NCBI GenBank assembly: GCA_004213235.1
Contig: SHAI01000008.1
Span: 1-22,622 of the forward strand
Length of the DNA: 22,622 bases
Direction: 5' to 3'
Source: Parvularculaceae bacterium
GTDB taxonomy: Bacteria; Pseudomonadota; Alphaproteobacteria; Caulobacterales; Parvularculaceae
Part shown: piece after piece, positions 7,860-15,368 of the stretch
Numbering within the stretch: position 1 is the stretch's first letter
Layout: each line of letters begins with the position of its first letter
The notes under the pieces: model-generated
What the model was told of the DNA's origin: nothing
The model's input: only the letters and a program-made list of their open reading frames with translations
Database searches by the model: none
Position numbers and translations under genes: made by a program

Positions 7860-7878
7860 AGTTTCCAGAATGGAAACT
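7860..7878. repeat. Perfect 8-bp inverted repeat between convergent genes
   Basis: AGTTTCCA (7860-7867), a GAA spacer and TGGAAACT (7871-7878) form a perfect palindrome 37 bases after the regulator's stop codon, between convergent genes. There is no T-tract on either side, so it is not a standard intrinsic terminator. It may be a factor-dependent terminator, an mRNA 3'-end structure or a protein site. Confidence 0.5.
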
Positions 7879-7955
7879 CCAAAGCCGCCGGAGATTTAAA
7901 GCCGGGCGGCCTTGGCGCATGAGCGCAAAAACAATCGGTAAATTTCTGTACCAGG

Positions 7956-7975
7956 AAAAACAGGGGCAGCCGCCC
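7956..7975 (-). terminator. Weak intrinsic terminator of gapR
   Basis: On the minus strand GGGC-GGCT-GCCC (7975-7964) overlaps the end of the gapR stop codon and is followed after CTG by five T residues (7960-7956). The stem is only four G-C pairs, so efficiency is doubtful. Confidence 0.35.
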
Positions 7976-8265
7976 TATGCGTCCCCCAGTGCCGACAGAT
8001 ATAGATCCAGGATCGCCTCTTGTTCCTGGCGTTCGTGACGGTCCATTTTTCTGATACGGATAACCTGGCGAAGAATTTTCGTATCGTATCCCTCGCCCTT
8101 TGCCTCGGCGTATACTTCCTTCATATCGCCCATAATCGCCTGTTTTTCTTCTTCCAGGCGTTCAACGCGCTCAATAAAGGAACGCAACCGCTCTGCGGCG
8201 ACACCTCCGGTTCCAACAGCTTCGTGCGAAACATCCGTGTCTATGCTGGCGGCACCATCGGCCAT
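7975..8265 (-). CDS. gapR: Nucleoid-associated protein GapR (DUF2312)
   Basis: A 96-residue small protein. After a poorly conserved ~20-residue head it has the DUF2312 core, with AAERLRSFIERVERLEEEKQ (about 23-42), the motif VYAEAKGEGYDTKILR, and the C-terminal AILDLYLSALG. In Caulobacter, GapR is an essential nucleoid protein that binds overtwisted AT-rich DNA ahead of replication and transcription forks and stimulates type II topoisomerases. ATG 8265 is chosen because it gives the usual family N-terminus and has CGGAG nine bases upstream; a longer reading to 8316 lacks support. It lies 254 bp downstream of ptsH in the same direction, so it probably has its own promoter in that gap. Confidence 0.92.
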   Translation of the reverse strand: MADGAASIDTDVSHEAVGTGGVAAERLRSFIERVERLEEEKQAIMGDMKEVYAEAKGEGYDTKILRQVIRIRKMDRHERQEQEAILDLYLSALGDA

Positions 8266-8488
8266 GGCTTGATACTCCGTTATCCATTCATTTGGGACGC
8301 GAACAACACATCGCAACCGCCACCAAACTCAAGGGAATTGTCGCCCATTGTGGAAAACTAAGCCCATGCGCCGCGCGCACGGCAGCTTTCGCCGCAAACC
8401 CGGCACAAAGCAAGCAAGCAGCGCTCAACTCATTGAAGACGCACTGTTGCCCGCGCCGTCAAACATGTCACCTGCAATACCACCCCCC

Positions 8489-8520
8489 ATGGGCGACCAA
8501 AATGGGCCACCAAATGGGCT
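8489..8520. repeat. 13-bp tandem repeat just after ptsH
   Basis: ATGGGCGACCAAA (8489-8501) is followed directly by ATGGGCCACCAAA (8502-8514) and a partial third unit, TGGGCT, that abuts the ptsH stop codon. One base differs between the full copies. It sits at the start of the 254-bp ptsH-gapR gap, in which I see no gene. Confidence 0.6.
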
Positions 8521-8828
8521 CATTCACCCTCGCCAAAGCGGTCCTCAACAAGCCGGCGCAAAGCGTCTACAGCCTCACAGGATTGCGGCCCGCTTGCAGA
8601 TATGGTGATCACGGTACCCGGCCCCGCCCCCAGCATGAGCAGCCCCATGATCGAACACCCGCCAACGTCCATATCATCCCGTCTCACGCGGACAGCAGCC
8701 TCATAGGATCCCGCCAGAGCGGAAAATTTCGCTGAAGCCCGCGCGTGGAGCCCCCGCCGGTTTGAGATCGTTGCATCGACTTCGGTAATTGGCTCAACAG
8801 GAGCCGGATCAACACCCGGCTTATTCAT
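8520..8828 (-). CDS. ptsH: HPr family phosphocarrier protein
   Basis: A 102-residue HPr. The phospho-accepting histidine is His28 in RRGLHARASAKF, equivalent to His15 of classical HPr. The regulatory serine is Ser59 in GGCSIMGLLMLGAG, equivalent to Ser46, the target of HPr kinase. It carries an N-terminal Pro-rich extension of about 13 residues. The start (ATG 8828) overlaps the EIIA stop by eight bases (ATGAATAA), showing translational coupling. Together with hprK and the Man-type EIIA, it makes a regulatory branch, rather than a sugar-transport one, as in other alphaproteobacteria. Enzyme I is not in this window. Confidence 0.93.
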   Translation of the reverse strand: MNKPGVDPAPVEPITEVDATISNRRGLHARASAKFSALAGSYEAAVRVRRDDMDVGGCSIMGLLMLGAGPGTVITISASGPQSCEAVDALRRLVEDRFGEGE

Positions 8829-9234
8829 CCGTGCCTTCGCCAGACAATACCCACGATGCAACATTGATATATTTGCGGCCGGACTCGTATGCCGCCTTTA
8901 CGGTATCCTCCAGGGATTTTTCCTCACGGATAGACGCCACCTTTATCAACATCGGCAAGTTTACCCCGGCAATCACTTCTGCCTTGGTTTTTTCCATCAC
9001 CGAAATTGCAAGATTGGAGGGCGTGCCGCCGAACATGTCCGTGAAGATGATGACCCCGTCCCCTCCGTCGACCCGGCCGGCCGCCGCGATAATATCTTCC
9101 CGTCGCTTTTCCATATCGTCGTCAGCCCCAATCGACACGACTTCGATATTTTCCTGCAGACCAACAACGTGTTCAGCTGCGGCCACAAATTCATCAGCTA
9201 ATCGGCCATGGGAGACCATTACCAGCCCAATCAT
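8821..9234 (-). CDS. PTS EIIA component, mannose family (ManX-like)
   Basis: A 137-residue single-domain EIIA of the mannose/fructose family. The N-terminus MIGLVMVSHGRLADE contains the phospho-accepting His9, and the family motifs TDMFGGTPSNLA and VIAGVNLPML follow. No EIIB, EIIC or EIID partners are present, so a sugar-uptake role is unlikely here. In alphaproteobacteria this protein sits between hprK and ptsH and is thought to act in phosphorylation-dependent regulation. AAGGA lies six to seven bases before the ATG. It follows hprK by 45 bp and overlaps ptsH by eight bases. Confidence 0.92.
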   Translation of the reverse strand: MIGLVMVSHGRLADEFVAAAEHVVGLQENIEVVSIGADDDMEKRREDIIAAAGRVDGGDGVIIFTDMFGGTPSNLAISVMEKTKAEVIAGVNLPMLIKVASIREEKSLEDTVKAAYESGRKYINVASWVLSGEGTDE

Positions 9235-9279
9235 GCGACATCCTTTTTCTTCTGCCGCCTCTATCCTGCGCGCGCCGTT

Positions 9280-9741
9280 TCAATTGTCCATCAAAATCGA
9301 CCGAACAACATGTCTAAGACGGGCAACCGGGGCTGGATGCCAGAGTTGAAATGGTAACCGTGGTATAAACACACCACCGGCGTCGAAGCTTTCTTTTTCG
9401 GGAACACGCGGGGAATCGTCGACCAACTCAAATACGACGCGCATCGGTCGGGGTGCGGCAGTCCTGATCGGCGCTGGCCCGAAACCACGAATTTCAATAA
9501 TACCTCGAAGAGCGTCTGGCGCTTTTGCAATCACACCAGCCCCATGACGCTCTAAACAAACGATATCGTCAGCAATCAGGCCTGATCGACGCCACGGACA
9601 TTGATCAATGACCTCCAGCGCAAGGCGGGACTTGCCCGCCCCTGACGGACCGGTAACAAGCACACCAACCAGCGGCCCATCGGGGTCAACGCCAAGCGCA
9701 AGCGCAACGCCATGAATTTGATCATGATTAAGCGTCGACAT
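9280..9741 (-). CDS. hprK: HPr kinase/phosphorylase, short alphaproteobacterial form
   Basis: A 153-residue protein covering only the catalytic C-terminal domain of the ~310-residue Gram-positive enzyme. This truncation is normal for alphaproteobacteria. The P-loop is GPSGAGKS (31-38), followed by LIADD with Asp58-Asp59 and the HprK signature region GIIEIRGFG (80-88). It phosphorylates or dephosphorylates the regulatory Ser of HPr, here the product of ptsH two genes downstream. The ATG lies just after the chvG stop with two bases between them, and no good ribosome site is visible, so it probably relies on coupling to chvG translation. The conserved alphaproteobacterial neighbour rapZ is missing between it and the EIIA gene. 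Confidence 0.92.
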   Translation of the reverse strand: MSTLNHDQIHGVALALGVDPDGPLVGVLVTGPSGAGKSRLALEVIDQCPWRRSGLIADDIVCLERHGAGVIAKAPDALRGIIEIRGFGPAPIRTAAPRPMRVVFELVDDSPRVPEKESFDAGGVFIPRLPFQLWHPAPVARLRHVVRSILMDN

Positions 9742-9743
9742 TT

Positions 9744-11486
9744 CTACCAGCCAACAATTGGCAATTCGACAATGAACCGGGCACCATCGTTTTCACCCGC
9801 CAACGTCAACCGATTTTCAGCGAAGACTGCCCCGCCATGGGAGGCAACAATCTGTCGACAGATCGCGAGCCCAAGCCCGGAGTTATTGCCAAACGCCGCC
9901 CCGGCAGGACGTTTTGTATAAAATCGCTCAAATATTTTCTCCAGGGCCTCGTCGGGAACGCCTGGGCCTTTATCGTCAACGGTAATGACCGCCCGCGCCC
10001 CTCGATCGACTAAAGACATGGCCACGTCGACAACGCTGCCGGTCGGGGAAAAAGATTGTGCATTGTCAATGAGGTTGCGAAATACCTGGCCGAGGGCAGC
10101 TGCATTACCAAAAACATAATTCGGACCGACCGTATCCAGCAACCGGACTTCAGCCTGATCTCCATTATGCGTCACCTGATACGTGTCGACAACATCGCGC
10201 AGCAATTGCGACAGATCCACCGCTGCTCTTTCCTCACGCGCCAACTCCGCATCAAGACGCGAGGCATTTGAGATGTCGGTTATCAACCGATCCATGCGCG
10301 CGACGTCTTTTTGAATGACATCCATGAGTTTCTCACGAGCCTCCGCTGTTTTAACAATCTCCAATGTTTCCGTCGCACTCCGAATAGACGTAAGCGGGTT
10401 TTTCAGTTCATGGGAAACATCGGCCGCGAAACTCTCAATCGCCTCAATGCGCTCATAAATTGCTTTTGTCATCGTGCGCAGAGACACCGACAACTCGCCA
10501 ATTTCATCGCGCCTGTTGGTGAAATCCGGGATCCGGGCGCGTCCAGCAGCCGTAATTCCTTCACGCACCTGATCAGCCGCAACCGCAAGCGCGCGAATCG
10601 GCTGTGCAATTGCGGTTGTCAGAAAAAGCGAAGACAGGACCGCAGCAGCAATCGCCAACCCGAAAAACGGCAATATTGCCGTACGTGATTTTCCGACAAG
10701 TTCCTCAATGCCACCGATTTCCGATGTTACCACACCATAAACCGCGTGGAGGCGGCGAATCGGTATCGAAACAGAAGCGACCAGTTCGCCGTCTTCATTC
10801 AGACGAACCCCAGCCCATCCGCGATTTTCGCCATTAACCGGCGAGGCAATCGCTTCGTTTAATTCCTGCTCTATGGTGCGCTGGGCGGCGGCACGCCTGA
10901 ATGGGCCAGTCATAAAGCGGCGCATGATACCCTGCGCCGCAGCGACGATTGCCCACTGAGCATTTTCAGCCGAGACATCTTGTATCGGTGGCAGTTTCTC
11001 TAGTTCGATCCGGTCCTGCCGAAGCACAACATCGTCGAGCAAGAGGCTATTTGCATCAGTGATAATTGATGCACCATCTTGGGGCGCATTAAATATCCGT
11101 ATACGTCCTTCAAAACTATCCCAGGTTCGGTTGAATACGCCGCGGACATTTTCATCGCTTAAATTACGTGCGCAGACCGTTATTTTGGATGATTGAGTAA
11201 TTCCAACGCCCGTTGACACAAACTGGTCAATAGGCTCACAGGCATTTTCATCAATCGCTGTTTGCGCCAGAACATCGGCGACAATCTGTGATTGAGCCCG
11301 TACACCCTCTAATTTTGCAAGGATCAAGCTATCGCGGTATTCAGTCACCGCGAACGATCCAATCAACACGATCAACAGCCCGACAAGGTTCGCGCTCGCG
11401 ATTGTGAATGTCAGCCGGGAAATGGCAAACTGCGGCGCAACCGAGCGCTTTCGTGTACCCTTACCCTTGCCCTCGCCCTTGCCCAT
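9744..11486 (-). CDS. chvG: Sensor histidine kinase ChvG/ExoS
   Basis: A 580-residue inner-membrane sensor kinase. After a Gly/Lys-rich N-terminus come transmembrane segment 1 (about 27-48), a periplasmic sensing domain (about 50-268) and transmembrane segment 2 (about 269-291). A HAMP region (about 292-345) and the dimerisation/phosphoacceptor helix follow, with His359 in AADVSHELKNPLTSIRSA. The ATPase domain contains the N box NLIDNAQSF, DDKGPGVP, FERFYTKRP and NNSGLGLAICRQI. In Agrobacterium and Sinorhizobium this kinase senses acid and envelope stress. It begins 11 bases after chvI and ends two bases before hprK, so kinase, regulator and HPr-kinase branch are made from one transcript. All catalytic boxes are intact. 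Confidence 0.95.
   Translation of the reverse strand: MGKGEGKGKGTRKRSVAPQFAISRLTFTIASANLVGLLIVLIGSFAVTEYRDSLILAKLEGVRAQSQIVADVLAQTAIDENACEPIDQFVSTGVGITQSSKITVCARNLSDENVRGVFNRTWDSFEGRIRIFNAPQDGASIITDANSLLLDDVVLRQDRIELEKLPPIQDVSAENAQWAIVAAAQGIMRRFMTGPFRRAAAQRTIEQELNEAIASPVNGENRGWAGVRLNEDGELVASVSIPIRRLHAVYGVVTSEIGGIEELVGKSRTAILPFFGLAIAAAVLSSLFLTTAIAQPIRALAVAADQVREGITAAGRARIPDFTNRRDEIGELSVSLRTMTKAIYERIEAIESFAADVSHELKNPLTSIRSATETLEIVKTAEAREKLMDVIQKDVARMDRLITDISNASRLDAELAREERAAVDLSQLLRDVVDTYQVTHNGDQAEVRLLDTVGPNYVFGNAAALGQVFRNLIDNAQSFSPTGSVVDVAMSLVDRGARAVITVDDKGPGVPDEALEKIFERFYTKRPAGAAFGNNSGLGLAICRQIVASHGGAVFAENRLTLAGENDGARFIVELPIVGW
11457..11483. repeat. Hexanucleotide-like repeat encoding Gly-Lys/Glu at the ChvG N-terminus
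   Basis: Codons 2-10 of chvG read as alternating GGC/GGT and AAG/GAG (protein GKGEGKGKG), a roughly six-base repeated pattern immediately after the start codon. Such repeats can change length by slippage in steps of two residues without breaking the frame. Confidence 0.6.
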
Positions 11487-11497
11487 ACCGCTCGCGT

Positions 11498-12193
11498 CTA
11501 ATCTTCTTTGTATTTGTATCCGACGCCGTACAATGTTTCGATTGCGTCGAATTGTTTATCTACCATGCGGAATTTCTTCCTTATACGCTTAATATGGCTG
11601 TCTATGGTGCGATCATCGACATAAATCTGATCATCATACGCCGCATCCATAAGGGCATCCCGGGTTTTGACAAAACCAGGACGCTGCGCGAGCGATTCCA
11701 GTATCAAAAACTCCGTCACCGTAAGCGTCACGCTTTGGTCTTGCCACAAGCACGCGTGCCGTAGCGGATCCAGGGTCAAGGAGCCACGCCGGACAATCTG
11801 TTTTTGCTCTTCTTTTGTCGGTGCCGGTGCCGCCTGCCGCCGCCGCAACAAAGCCTTTACACGCTCCAGCAAGAGCCGTTGGGAAAATGGCTTCTTCACA
11901 TAGTCATCAGCACCGAGAGTGAGACCAAGAACTTCGTCAATTTCCTCGTCCTTTGACGTCAGGAATATGAATGGCACATCCGATGACTGGCGCACGCGAC
12001 GCAAAAACTCCATGCCATCCATGGTTGGCATTTTAATGTCGGAAACAATCAGATCCGGCGGTGCTGCGCTAACACTTTCAATGGCGCGCGCACCGTCTTC
12101 GAACGTTTTCACCTGATAGCCTTCGGCTTCAAATGCCATAGAAACAGACGTCAGGATATTTTCATCGTCATCTACCAGGGCGATGGTCGCCAT
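11498..12193 (-). CDS. chvI: Response regulator ChvI (OmpR family)
   Basis: A 231-residue OmpR/PhoB-type regulator. The receiver domain has VDDDENILTSVS, phosphoacceptor Asp52 in IVSDIKMP, FLTSKDEEIDEVLGL, and Lys in VKKPFSQRLL. The C-terminal winged helix is nearly diagnostic of ChvI: LDPLRHACLW, VTLTVTEFLILESLAQRPGF, and DDRTIDSHIKRIRKKF. ATG 12193 is preferred to an upstream in-frame codon because GAGGAG lies seven bases before it. It is the first gene of chvI-chvG-hprK-EIIA-ptsH. The phhB gene ends 138 bp upstream on the same strand, and two inverted repeats in that gap could mark its promoter or operator. Confidence 0.96.
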   Translation of the reverse strand: MATIALVDDDENILTSVSMAFEAEGYQVKTFEDGARAIESVSAAPPDLIVSDIKMPTMDGMEFLRRVRQSSDVPFIFLTSKDEEIDEVLGLTLGADDYVKKPFSQRLLLERVKALLRRRQAAPAPTKEEQKQIVRRGSLTLDPLRHACLWQDQSVTLTVTEFLILESLAQRPGFVKTRDALMDAAYDDQIYVDDRTIDSHIKRIRKKFRMVDKQFDAIETLYGVGYKYKED

Positions 12194-12260
12194 CTTCGTT
12201 CTCCTCAAAGCCAGATTCCCGCCCGTTCAGCGGCATCGAACCTCACCTTATGCAGCGATC

Positions 12261-12312
12261 TGGCCGTTCACAGGCCAATTCCAGGCACGAATAAGGCAAA
12301 TAACATTATTCG
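12261..12312. repeat. Two inverted repeats upstream of chvI
   Basis: TGGCC-7-GGCCA spans 12261-12277 and CGAATAA-11-TTATTCG spans 12288-12312, between the phhB stop and the chvI start. Neither is followed by a T-tract, so they are more likely regulatory sites or transcript structures than terminators. Confidence 0.45.
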
Positions 12313-12331
12313 CCCGATTTATTGGTCATGA

Positions 12332-12619
12332 TCAAACTGCAGCCTCAATAATCGCAGCAAGCGCCACGTCTCGCTGTGATAAGCCACCCGCATCATGGGT
12401 CGTCAGCGTAATCTCGACTTTGTTATACACATTGAACCATTCCGGGTGATGGTCAGCTTTTTCGGCGGCGAGCGCAACACGCGACATGAACCCCCAGGCT
12501 TCATTGAAGTCCTTGAAAGTAAAATCCTTTTTTATCGCATCGCGACCTTCCACCGGCTCCCAACCATGATAGCTTTCCATAAACGCCGCGCGCTCGTCTG
12601 GGGTCAGTTGATCAACCAT
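12332..12619 (-). CDS. phhB: 4a-hydroxytetrahydrobiopterin dehydratase
   Basis: A 95-residue pterin-4a-carbinolamine dehydratase, the usual length for the family. It regenerates the pterin cofactor after aromatic amino acid hydroxylation. The active-site signature is clear: KADHHPEWFNVYNKVEITL followed by THDAGGLSQRDVALA. The start is set at ATG 12619 because the protein then begins MVDQLTPDERAAF, the common family start; the reading to 12682 adds unconserved residues. The ribosome site is weak. No phenylalanine hydroxylase is in the window, so a partner is not shown by context. It is divergent from the GNAT gene. Confidence 0.93.
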   Translation of the reverse strand: MVDQLTPDERAAFMESYHGWEPVEGRDAIKKDFTFKDFNEAWGFMSRVALAAEKADHHPEWFNVYNKVEITLTTHDAGGLSQRDVALAAIIEAAV

Positions 12620-12752
12620 TATCTGAATGCCCTTTGCTCTCAAACGGGGCGGCTGATTGCCACCCGCCGGTCTGCCCATCACTTAGTCACTTGCGTTGTT
12701 CACCTCAAGCGGGCGAATGTTTGCACCCACACGCAAAAGATCCCGGCCCGAG

Positions 12753-13289
12753 ATGCAACCGACCAGCTTACATATTACCATGCGCCGTTTTTACGACGAC
12801 AAGGACTGGCCACCGCTATGGAGCGTCCTACGACCGGCGTTTCGAGCCGGGGAATCCTATCCGTGTGACATGGACATCGATGAAGCTGGCGCAAAAGCTT
12901 ATTGGCTCGCCCCTGAAAAGAATACCATTCTCGCTGAGGACGCCGCGTCCGGCGCAATAGTTGGCGCTTATTATATCAGACCAGACCAGGGCGGCCTTGG
13001 CGATCATGTTTGCAATTGTGGTTATGTCGTCGCGCCAAACGCTAGGCGCAAAGGCGTGGCAAGCCAGATGGTACGGCACTCACAAAACGAGGCCCGCGAG
13101 CGCGGTTTCCTCGCCATGCGATTCAATCTGGTCGTCACGGCAAACATCGCCGGTGTCCAAGCGTGGCAGAAGGCAGGTTTTGAGATTATCGGCACGGTGC
13201 CTCGGGCTTTTCGATACCAAAATACTGAATTTGTCGACGCTCACATCATGTATAAATGGCTCGGTGACGATGTTCAGAACCAAGACTGA
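12753..13289 (+). CDS. GNAT-family N-acetyltransferase
   Basis: A 178-residue single-domain GNAT protein. The first strand and helix are LHITMRRFYDDKDWPPLW. Motif A, which binds acetyl-CoA pyrophosphate, is CGYVVAPNARRKGVASQMVR, and motif B is NLVVTANIAGVQAWQKAGFE. The substrate is unknown; protein N-termini, amino acids and antibiotics are all possible for this fold. The start is uncertain: ATG 12753 retains the first strand, whereas ATG 12780 would delete part of it and ATG 12696 adds an Arg-rich tail. None has a strong ribosome site. It lies 93 bp upstream of acs in the same direction, so a link to acetyl-CoA synthetase regulation by lysine acetylation is conceivable but not shown. Confidence 0.82.
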   Translation: MQPTSLHITMRRFYDDKDWPPLWSVLRPAFRAGESYPCDMDIDEAGAKAYWLAPEKNTILAEDAASGAIVGAYYIRPDQGGLGDHVCNCGYVVAPNARRKGVASQMVRHSQNEARERGFLAMRFNLVVTANIAGVQAWQKAGFEIIGTVPRAFRYQNTEFVDAHIMYKWLGDDVQNQD

Positions 13290-13320
13290 CCGGCTCGCAG
13301 CTAAGTCCGTCGCGGCTGAT

Positions 13321-13347
13321 AAAAAACGCCTTTGTACATGGGGCGTT
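13321..13347 (-). terminator. Minus-oriented intrinsic terminator in the GNAT-acs gap
   Basis: AACGCC (13325-13330) and GGCGTT (13342-13347) form a 6-bp stem with an 11-base loop. Read on the minus strand it is followed by a six-T run (13326-13321), the form of an intrinsic terminator. No minus-strand gene ends here, since the genes on both sides are plus-strand. In the plus direction the hairpin would lie in the acs 5' untranslated region, without a T-tract. Confidence 0.5.
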
Positions 13348-13382
13348 GCGGGGTTAGAGTAAGCGGAAAAAAGGATCCATGA

Positions 13383-15326
13383 ATGACCGACCAAACCCTT
13401 CACGTCGAACCGCCGGTAAGCTTTGCCAACAACACGCTTGTCAATGAAACAACGCGTTGCACGCTGGTGGAAAAGGCCGCCGGGTCTTCAGAAGAGTTTT
13501 GGGCCGGTATTGCAAGCCGCCTGGAATGGTCACGCCCTTTCACGAAAGTCAAAGATGTTTCATTTGATGCTGACGATCTGCATATAAAATGGTTCGAGGA
13601 TGGACAGCTGAACGCCGCAGGCAATTGTTTAGACCGACATCTTGAGACGCGGGCCGACCAGACGGCAATCATATGGGAGGGCGACGATCCCGGCGAGCAT
13701 GAGTACATAACCTACCGCGAAGTACACGCGGAGGTGTGCCGCATGGCCAACATCCTAAAGGCCCGCGACGTTAAAAAAGGCGACCGCGTTGTAATATATA
13801 TGCCAATGATCCCGGAGGCGGCCTATGCAATGCTCGCATGCGCACGCATTGGTGCAGTTCATTCGGTTGTCTTTGGCGGTTTTTCCCCCGAAGCCCTCGC
13901 CAGCCGCATTGAAGATTGCGGCGCCCGGACAATTATCACCGCCGACGAAGGCGTTCGCGGCGGCAAGTCCATCCCACTCAAAGCAAATGTCGATGCCGCA
14001 TTGGAAAAAACCAACGACGCCCGCTTAGTCCTGGTCGTCAAACGAACCGGCGGAGCGATTGAATGGTCGCCCGGCCGCGATCTCTGGTGGCACGAGGCCC
14101 GCGAAGACGTATCACCTACCTGCCCAGCGGAACCGATGAACGCAGAAGACCCTCTTTTTATTCTCTATACATCAGGTTCAACTGGAAAACCTAAAGGCGT
14201 ACTGCATACGACCGGCGGCTATCTGACATATGCCGCTTATACGCACGAAATGGTATTCGATTATCAAGATGGGGATATTTATTGGTGTACTGCAGACGTT
14301 GGCTGGGTGACCGGCCATAGCTATATCGTCTATGGACCGCTGGCAAATGGTGCCACAACACTGATGTTCGAAGGTGTTCCCACCTACCCGGATGCATCCC
14401 GATTCTGGAAAGTATGCGAAAAACACAAAGTCAATATTTTCTATACAGCACCAACAGCGATCCGCGCCCTCATGCGCGAAGGTGATGATCATGTTGACAG
14501 CGCTGATTTGACATCGCTCCGCTTGCTGGGATCGGTAGGCGAACCAATCAATCCCGAAGCGTGGATCTGGTATTGGGATGTAGTGGGCGCAAGACGCTGC
14601 CCCGTTGTGGATACATGGTGGCAGACCGAAACTGGCGGCATCCTGATTTCACCGCTGCCAGGTGCCGTGGCAACGAAACCAGGCTCAGCAACGCTCCCCC
14701 TGCCCGGCATACACCCCGCACTCGTGAACAATGAGGGTGAATTTCTTGAAGGTGCAACCAGCGGAAACCTTGTACTGACGGATTCGTGGCCCGGTCAGAT
14801 GCGGACGGTTTATGGTGACCATCAACGCTTTATTGATACCTATTTTTCGACATACCCCGGCATGTACTTTACCGGAGACGGCGCACGACGGGACGAGGAC
14901 GGATATTATTGGATCACAGGACGGGTTGATGATGTGCTGAATGTGTCCGGCCACCGTATGGGCACAGCAGAGGTTGAAAGCGCGCTCGTCGCAAATGATG
15001 CAGTTGCCGAAGCCGCCGTTGTCGGGTTTCCTCATGATGTAAAGGGGCAAGGAATTTACGCATTCGTTACACTGATGGATGGCGCAACGCCGTCAGCCGA
15101 CGTCGAAAAGAGCCTTGTAGAAACCGTCCGCTCAGAAATCGGTCCGATTGCAAAGCCTGACCATATTCAGTTCGCTCCCGGCTTGCCCAAAACTCGCTCA
15201 GGCAAAATTATGCGTCGGATCTTGCGCAAAATTGCCGAAAACGATTTCAGCAATCTTGGCGATACGTCAACGCTTGCTGATCCCGGCGTCGTAGACGATC
15301 TGATTGGAAATAGAAAAAACCGATAG
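13383..15326 (+). CDS. acs: Acetyl-CoA synthetase (AMP-forming)
   Basis: A 647-residue enzyme of normal length that converts acetate, ATP and CoA to acetyl-CoA by way of acetyl-AMP. The adenylate-forming P-loop is LYTSGSTGKPKGV (about 259-271). DTWWQTETGG and the hinge region YFTGDGARRDEDGYYWITGR follow. The C-terminal PKTRSGKIMRRILRK carries the catalytic lysine (Lys608), whose acetylation inactivates the enzyme in other bacteria. The in-frame ATG at 13383 is chosen, with AAGGA seven bases upstream; the ATG at 13379 is out of frame. It converges on the oxidoreductase gene with only 42 bp between stops and no clear terminator. Confidence 0.97.
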   Translation: MTDQTLHVEPPVSFANNTLVNETTRCTLVEKAAGSSEEFWAGIASRLEWSRPFTKVKDVSFDADDLHIKWFEDGQLNAAGNCLDRHLETRADQTAIIWEGDDPGEHEYITYREVHAEVCRMANILKARDVKKGDRVVIYMPMIPEAAYAMLACARIGAVHSVVFGGFSPEALASRIEDCGARTIITADEGVRGGKSIPLKANVDAALEKTNDARLVLVVKRTGGAIEWSPGRDLWWHEAREDVSPTCPAEPMNAEDPLFILYTSGSTGKPKGVLHTTGGYLTYAAYTHEMVFDYQDGDIYWCTADVGWVTGHSYIVYGPLANGATTLMFEGVPTYPDASRFWKVCEKHKVNIFYTAPTAIRALMREGDDHVDSADLTSLRLLGSVGEPINPEAWIWYWDVVGARRCPVVDTWWQTETGGILISPLPGAVATKPGSATLPLPGIHPALVNNEGEFLEGATSGNLVLTDSWPGQMRTVYGDHQRFIDTYFSTYPGMYFTGDGARRDEDGYYWITGRVDDVLNVSGHRMGTAEVESALVANDAVAEAAVVGFPHDVKGQGIYAFVTLMDGATPSADVEKSLVETVRSEIGPIAKPDHIQFAPGLPKTRSGKIMRRILRKIAENDFSNLGDTSTLADPGVVDDLIGNRKNR

Positions 15327-15368
15327 TTCGGCGAGGTACGTCACGCCGCGAATTTACCGCTCGCGATA

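Noticed and set aside
15327..15368. Possible terminator between acs and the oxidoreductase gene
   Set aside because: Only an interrupted GGCG/CGCC repeat is visible, with no T-tract on either strand.
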